Part shown: in pieces, positions 5,850-8,257 of the stretch | Numbering within the stretch: the first letter of the stretch is position 1 | How the letters are laid out: each line of letters opens with the position of its first letter | Assembly: GCA_045532055.1 (NCBI GenBank) | Contig: JAZSFF010000044.1 | Location: forward strand, 1-8,257 | DNA: 8,257 nt | DNA from: SIG440 sp045532055 | GTDB lineage: Bacteria > Bacillota > Clostridia > Monoglobales > Monoglobaceae | Reading direction: 5' to 3' | Notes under the pieces: generated by a model | What the model was told of the DNA's origin: nothing | The model's input: only the letters and a program-made list of their open reading frames with translations | The model's database searches: none | Translations under genes and position numbers: made by a program

Positions 5850-7706
5850 ATGAAAAAAATACTGGATGAAATCAATTCATCACAAGATGTAAAAAAACTT
5901 AATATATCTGAACTTAAAACCCTCGCGGGTGAAATCCGCAGTTTTTTGGTGAAAAGTGTTTCAACGAATGGGGGACATCTGTCCTCAAACCTTGGCGCGG
6001 TGGAGCTTACGCTTGCCTTGCACAAGGTTTTTGACTTTTCTTTTGACAAAATTGTCTGGGATGTGGGACATCAATCATATACTCACAAAATAATCACAGG
6101 ACGAAAAAATTTCTTTGACACATTGCGTCAAAAAGACGGCATCAGCGGTTTTCCCAAAACTCAGGAATCCCCCTGCGATGCCTTTAATACAGGTCATGCC
6201 TCCACCTCTGTCTCAGCGGCTTTAGGCTTTGCCAAAGCATTTGAAATGGACGGCAGCGAAGCCCATGCTGTGGCAGTAATCGGCGATGGCGCTCTCACTG
6301 GCGGCATGGCATACGAAGCCCTTAATCATGCAGGCAGCAGCAATGTACCCCTTATTGTTATACTGAATGACAACGGAATGTCTATTTCAGAAAACGTGGG
6401 CGGACTGTCCCAGTATTTACGCAAGGTAACCAGTAAGTCAAGATATATAAATGCAAAAATTTCGGTAAACCGTTTTTTAAAAGGTTTGCCTGTTGTGGGT
6501 GAGCCCTTCAGGAAATTTGTTCACCGCAGCAAAAGACTTCTTAAAAAGTTCCTGTTGTCCAAAAAACTCTTTGAAAACATGGGGCTTGAATACCTCGGTC
6601 CCGTAGATGGTCACGACATTAAAGAACTTATTACTATCATTGATTATGCAAAAAGTCTCGACCGTCCTGTTATTGTCCACGCGGTAACCCAAAAGGGCAA
6701 AGGCTATACCCCGTCAGAGATTAACCCGTCTTTGTTCCATGGAATCGGATGTTTTGATGTGGAAACAGGCAAAACCCCTGAACGCTCTGCAGTCTCATAC
6801 TCAGACGTCTTTGGCGAAGAGGTTGTCCGCCAGGCAAAAATTAACGAGAAACTAGTCTGCATAACCGCAGCAATGCCAGACGGCACAGGTCTTGGTCCTT
6901 TTGCAAAGCAATTTCCTGACCGTTTCTTTGACGTTGGCATTGCAGAACAGCACGCTGTAACCTTTGCATCTGCCTTGGCGGCATCTGGATATATCCCCAT
7001 CTTTGCAGTATATTCCACCTTTTTGCAGCGTGGTTATGACCAGCTTCTCCATGATACTGCACTTCAGGACCTGCATGTGATCTTTGCACTGGACCGTGCA
7101 GGTGCTACAGGTAATGACGGAGAAACTCATCAGGGAATATATGATTTGTCATATATGTCACATATCCCCAATCTGAAAATACTTGCTCCCTCATCCCTTG
7201 ATGAGCTAAGGATAATGCTTGACTTTGCCATAAACCAGTGTAGTGGTCCCGTGGCAATCAGGTACCCCAGAGGTTCCACCCCCAGTGCAAACATAACTCC
7301 CAAACCCATTGCTGATGGTTGCGGTGTGATTGAAAGACAAGGGGAACAGGTTCTGCTGGTGGCATTAGGTTCTCAAGTAGGAGAGGCACACAGTGCTGCA
7401 GAAATTCTGACAAACCATGGTGTTTCAGCATGCGTTATGAATGCAAGATTTCTTAAACCCTTTGACAAGAAATTGCTTAAAAAGTCAGCAGATGGCAAAA
7501 AAATAATCGCAACCCTTGAAGATAACGTCTGCATTGGTGGACTTTCCGACGCAGTAAGGAAACATCTTGAGACTCCTGTTATGGAATTTGCATTCCCTGA
7601 CAAGCCCTTGCTCCACGCAAGCATATCTCAGCAAAAACACGAGGCAGGCATTGACGCCGAAAGCGTCGCTGAAAAAATTTTGTCAAAACTGAACTTAGGT
7701 GATTGA
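5850..7706 (+). CDS. dxs: 1-deoxy-D-xylulose-5-phosphate synthase
   Basis: DXS condenses pyruvate and glyceraldehyde 3-phosphate, using thiamine diphosphate and Mg2+, to 1-deoxy-D-xylulose 5-phosphate. This is the first step of the MEP isoprenoid pathway and also feeds thiamine and pyridoxal synthesis. At 618 aa it has normal length. Visible are GGHLSSNLG with H43, the cofactor motif GDG (145-147) with its NDN partner (173-175), DVGHQSYTHK (71-80), the catalytic Glu E366 in DVGIAEQHAV, and DGETHQG (423-429). The transketolase-type Pyr and C-terminal domains follow. The start is ATG 5850 (MKKILDEINS). A reading extended to 5760 would overlap oapA by 77 bases and has no family match. Its ribosome-binding site is weak (GGTG, 5841-5844), suggesting translational coupling to oapA. 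The neighbouring OLE-oapA-dxs-tlyA order is a known synteny. Confidence 0.97.
   Translation: MKKILDEINSSQDVKKLNISELKTLAGEIRSFLVKSVSTNGGHLSSNLGAVELTLALHKVFDFSFDKIVWDVGHQSYTHKIITGRKNFFDTLRQKDGISGFPKTQESPCDAFNTGHASTSVSAALGFAKAFEMDGSEAHAVAVIGDGALTGGMAYEALNHAGSSNVPLIVILNDNGMSISENVGGLSQYLRKVTSKSRYINAKISVNRFLKGLPVVGEPFRKFVHRSKRLLKKFLLSKKLFENMGLEYLGPVDGHDIKELITIIDYAKSLDRPVIVHAVTQKGKGYTPSEINPSLFHGIGCFDVETGKTPERSAVSYSDVFGEEVVRQAKINEKLVCITAAMPDGTGLGPFAKQFPDRFFDVGIAEQHAVTFASALAASGYIPIFAVYSTFLQRGYDQLLHDTALQDLHVIFALDRAGATGNDGETHQGIYDLSYMSHIPNLKILAPSSLDELRIMLDFAINQCSGPVAIRYPRGSTPSANITPKPIADGCGVIERQGEQVLLVALGSQVGEAHSAAEILTNHGVSACVMNARFLKPFDKKLLKKSADGKKIIATLEDNVCIGGLSDAVRKHLETPVMEFAFPDKPLLHASISQQKHEAGIDAESVAEKILSKLNLGD
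7697..7703 (+). promoter_or_regulatory. Ribosome-binding site deciding the tlyA TTG start
   Basis: AGGTGAT, the 3' half of a full Shine-Dalgarno sequence, lies inside the last codons of dxs, 4 bases before TTG 7708. This favours TTG 7708 over the in-frame GTG at 7699, which overlaps the site itself. Confidence 0.6.
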
Positions 7707-7707
7707 A

Positions 7708-8079
7708 TTGAGCAAACAACGACTTGATATATATATGGTGGAGAATAATATGGCTCCCAGCCGCAGTGCCGCCCAGGCCATGATTATGGCAGGGGATGTA
7801 TATATTGATAACCAGAAGGCAATGAAAGCCGGTGAAATCGTAAAAGGCACCGAGAAAATCGAAATTCGCGGCAAAGGCCCCGCCTTTGTGAGCCGCGGCG
7901 GTCTTAAGCTTGAAAAAGCAATGAAAGTTTTCCCCATTCTCCTCACCGATTCCGTATGCATGGATATCGGGGCATCGACGGGGGGTTTCACCGATTGCAT
8001 GTTGCAAAGCGGTGCAAAAAAAGTATACTCTGTTGATGTGGGCTACGGCCAACTTGCATGGAAACTCCGTCAGGACCCA
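7708..8079 (+). CDS. tlyA: TlyA-family S4-domain rRNA methyltransferase (YqxC-like), N-terminal part, broken by adapter
   Basis: TlyA-type proteins are S-adenosylmethionine-dependent 2'-O-methyltransferases of ribosomal RNA; in Bacillus the homologue is YqxC, downstream of dxs. An N-terminal S4 RNA-binding domain is visible (KQRLDIYMVE to about residue 60, with a VSRGGLKLEKA linker at 61-71). The first Rossmann motif follows, DIGASTGGFTD (86-96), with SVDVGYGQLAWKLRQDP at 108-124. The family is about 270 aa long, so under half is present. From 8080 the sequence is sequencing adapter, so the apparent nine extra residues and stop at 8107-8109 are not biological. TTG 7708 lies 1 base after the dxs stop, implying coupled translation. 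The break should not be read as a natural frameshift or pseudogene. Confidence 0.92.
7981..8074 (+). repeat. 94-base direct repeat, first (genuine) copy inside tlyA
   Basis: Identical over 94 bases to 8164-8257. This copy is in frame with the rest of tlyA and extends 5 bases further (to 8079) before the adapter, giving a library insert of about 99 bases. Confidence 0.95.
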
Positions 8080-8163
8080 AAGTCGGATCGTAGCCATGTC
8101 GTTCTGTGAGCCAAGGAGTTGGCTGTGGGTGTTGTCTTCCTAAGACCGCTTGGCCTCCGACTT
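8080..8163. other. MGI/BGI DNBSEQ sequencing adapter with barcode (assembly contamination)
   Basis: Positions 8080-8121 begin AAGTCGGATCGTAGCC and end CCAAGGAGTTG, which I recognise from memory as the 42-base DNBSEQ reverse-read adapter. Positions 8132-8163 (TTGTCTTCCTAAGACC ... TCCGACTT) are the reverse complement of the 32-base forward-read adapter. The 10 bases between them, GCTGTGGGTG, have the size and place of a sample barcode. The order insert, adapter, barcode, adapter, insert is that of a circularised library molecule copied by rolling circle. It is not chromosomal DNA. Confidence 0.96.
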
Positions 8164-8257
8164 GGGGGTTTCACCGATTGCATGTTGCAAAGCGGTGCAA
8201 AAAAAGTATACTCTGTTGATGTGGGCTACGGCCAACTTGCATGGAAACTCCGTCAGG
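8164..8257 (+). repeat. 94-base direct repeat, second (artefactual) copy of tlyA sequence
   Basis: An exact copy of 7981-8074 in the same orientation, immediately after the adapter and ending at the window edge. It is best explained as a second pass around the same short library circle, not as a tandem duplication. It does not restore the tlyA frame. Confidence 0.94.

Noticed and set aside
8080..8109. tlyA as a natural truncation or pseudogene ending at 8109
   Set aside because: The last nine codons and the stop are encoded by adapter sequence; the gene is simply cut off at 8079.
8080..8163. Small mobile element with terminal inverted repeats (CCCAAAGTCGGA / TCCGACTTGGGG) and a 94-base target duplication in tlyA
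   Set aside because: The segment matches DNBSEQ adapters from memory. The inverted ends come from the shared AAGTCGGA start of both adapters, and the duplication is the library insert read twice.
1..8257. CRISPR array, tRNA, rRNA or insertion sequence
   Set aside because: No regularly spaced repeats, no cloverleaf or rRNA blocks recognised, and no transposase.

Overview
The window looks like chromosome of a low-G+C Gram-positive anaerobe of the class Clostridia. Supporting signs are strong Gram-positive Shine-Dalgarno sites, TTG start codons, an AhrC-type ARG box pair, a small Cys-rich protein of a kind common in Clostridia, and above all the gene order OLE RNA - oapA - dxs - tlyA, which is known from Firmicutes. 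I cannot name a species. Leftover sequencing adapter at the right end suggests that the window ends at the edge of a short-read, probably metagenomic, contig.

Left part, minus strand (1-1428): ruvC, ruvA and the first 79 codons of ruvB, the Holliday-junction resolution genes. A possible extra promoter for ruvAB sits between ruvC and ruvA. Between ruvC and the divergent argG (1429-1621) are two ARG-box-like operators in tandem, 21 bp apart, followed by a good sigma-A promoter for argG.

Middle, plus strand (1622-4295): argG and argH, the last two steps of arginine biosynthesis, with a strong hairpin between them and a two-way terminator after argH. Facing them on the minus strand is a 63-residue Cys-rich protein resembling the DUF6472 family.

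Right part, plus strand (4542-8257): a perfect consensus promoter (TTGACA, 17 bp, TATAAT) opens a roughly 640-nt structured, non-coding stretch that I identify as OLE RNA (ornate, large, extremophilic), one of the largest structured bacterial RNAs. It is followed directly by oapA, its four-helix membrane partner, then dxs (isoprenoid precursor synthesis) and tlyA (S4-domain rRNA methyltransferase). OLE RNA and OapA form a membrane-bound ribonucleoprotein linked to stress tolerance. It is the most interesting system in the window, but a known one, not new.

The last 178 bases are not genuine chromosome. tlyA breaks at 8079 into 84 bases that match, from memory, the MGI/BGI DNBSEQ adapter pair around a 10-base barcode. 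A 94-base exact copy of tlyA sequence follows, as expected from a read around a small circular library molecule. The apparent tlyA stop at 8107-8109 is therefore an artefact.
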